From positions 926,001 through 990,000 of the forward strand of contig NZ_CP039740.1 in NCBI RefSeq assembly GCF_005153485.1: a DNA stretch of 64,000 nucleotides. Reading direction: 5' to 3'. Below, piece by piece: positions 63,419 through 64,000 of this stretch. How positions within the stretch are numbered: position 1 is the stretch's first letter; each line of letters begins with the position of its first letter. Made by a program: the position numbers and the translations under genes. Under the pieces are notes generated by a model. The model did not search any database. It was not told the origin of the DNA and saw only the letters and a program-made list of their open reading frames with translations. This stretch comes from Pseudolabrys sp. FHR47 (GTDB taxonomy: Bacteria; Pseudomonadota; Alphaproteobacteria; Rhizobiales; Xanthobacteraceae).

Positions 63419-63553
63419 CACCCTCCCCTGGAGGGGGAGGGTCGACCGCTTGAGTAAAACGAAAGCGGTCGGGGTGGGGTGACTTTCTCTACCTCTCAGT
63501 TCACCCCATCCCGCTCGCCAAAGCTCGCGACCCTCCCCCTCCAGGGGAGGGTG
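63419..63553. repeat. Large palindromic element with 26-bp inverted ends
   Basis: Twenty-six bases at 63419-63444 recur as the exact inverted complement at 63528-63553. Each arm itself folds (CCCTCCCC with GGGGAGGG). Inside, GACCGCTT is mirrored by AAGCGGTC, and GGGGTGA by TCACCCC, so the whole 135 nt can form one branched hairpin. Its hairpin words resemble the element at 4446-4555. It sits between the convergent clpB and M23 peptidase genes. Confidence 0.75.
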
Positions 63554-63624
63554 AAGAAGAGCGCGCATAACTTTCACATTCTGATTTGTTGTTGCGCTGA
63601 TATCGACAGGTGCGCGGAGCGTCT

Positions 63625-64000
63625 TTACCGCGCGCTCGCGGCCATGCGCGCGGGCTTGCGGGCCATGATCGCGTCGAGGCGTTCGCGCTCCTGCTCGAAC
63701 GCCGTCATCATCGAGCCGGCGAGTTCGCGGCCACGCGGCAGCTTGATGCGCATCGGATCGACGAAGCGGCCGTTGACGCGGATTTCGTAGTGCACATGTG
63801 CGCCCGTTGACAGGCCCGTCGAGCCGACGAAGCCGATCACCTGTCCCTGGCGCACGCGCTTGCCAACTTCCATGCCGCGGGCATAGGCGCTCATGTGGCC
63901 GTAAGCGGTCTCGTAGCCGTTGTTGTGCTTGACGAGGATGAACTTGCCGTAGCCGGACTCCCAGCCCTCCTTCTCGACGACGCCGTTGCCGGCGGCGTAG
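63625..64000 (-). CDS. M23-family metallopeptidase, 3' part
   Basis: The frame is open to the window edge, so the N-terminus is missing; about 124 residues are seen. They cover the end of the M23 (LytM) domain: HNNGYETAYGHMSAYARGM, GQVIGFVGSTGLSTGAHVHY (His-x-His zinc/catalytic motif HVHYE) and NGRFVDPMRIKLP. After it comes a short Arg-rich tail. M23 enzymes cut peptidoglycan cross-links in the periplasm, or activate amidases when degenerate. The upstream domain structure is unknown. Confidence 0.9.
   Translation of the reverse strand, partial: YAAGNGVVEKEGWESGYGKFILVKHNNGYETAYGHMSAYARGMEVGKRVRQGQVIGFVGSTGLSTGAHVHYEIRVNGRFVDPMRIKLPRGRELAGSMMTAFEQERERLDAIMARKPARMAASAR

Overview
The window looks like chromosomal DNA of a high-GC alphaproteobacterium of the Hyphomicrobiales (Rhizobiales), most like the Bradyrhizobium / Rhodopseudomonas / Pseudolabrys branch. 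Pointers are GcrA, two SAM-II riboswitches on metZ and metX, a TIGR02302 protein, an MJ0042 zinc-ribbon protein divergent from ftsEX, DUF2125, a BTLCP protease, and REP-like intergenic palindromes. This placement comes from recognising families, not from a search.

Layout. 1-6.9 kb: 3' end of phoB, a 428-nt structured RNA element (copy A), gcrA, argD-argF, hslO, an L,D-transpeptidase and apaG. 6.9-16.3 kb: an OpgC-type acyltransferase with two SGNH proteins, metZ under a SAM-II riboswitch, a dCTP deaminase, a hipBA toxin-antitoxin operon with a phased operator array, tRNA-Gly(CCC), a BTLCP protease and a metallo-beta-lactamase-fold enzyme. 16.8-25.6 kb: one overlapping operon for a type I secretion system: a 1173-aa FecR/VWA/RTX-like substrate, its ABC exporter, a HlyD adaptor and a CHASE2 adenylate cyclase. 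25.7-36 kb: PfkB kinase, TSUP permease, polysaccharide deacetylase, SCO1, a large glycosyltransferase, a HIG1-like protein, cobalamin adenosyltransferase, etfBA and 3-hydroxybutyryl-CoA dehydrogenase. 36-37 kb: a compositionally odd HNH-like gene. 37-46 kb: GST, a SRPBCC-VOC fusion with its ArsR regulator, TlpA, argH-lptM-lysA and the TIGR02302 protein. 46-46.5 kb: copy B of the structured RNA. 46.5-64 kb: zinc-ribbon protein, ftsEX, ElyC-like protein, plsC, chaC, DUF2125, LysE, tyrA-hisC-chorismate mutase, SAM-II/metX-metW, an amidase-like secreted protein, a MOSC protein, clpB and the 3' part of an M23 peptidase.

Co-operating sets: arginine synthesis (argD, argF, argH); methionine synthesis (metX, metW, metZ, both operons sensing SAM); aromatic amino acids (chorismate mutase, hisC, tyrA); envelope and division (ftsEX, ElyC, LptM, PlsC, M23, L,D-transpeptidase); CuA-oxidase assembly (SCO1 and TlpA); and the self-contained type I secretion operon.

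Most notable: two non-coding copies, about 45 kb apart, of a roughly 430-nt element whose helices differ by compensatory base changes, which is direct evidence for a conserved RNA fold with no associated ORF. Also of note are the hipBA operators spaced 30/33/30 bp, the SAM-II aptamers followed by intrinsic terminators, an SGNH protein lacking catalytic motifs, and the foreign-looking HNH gene.
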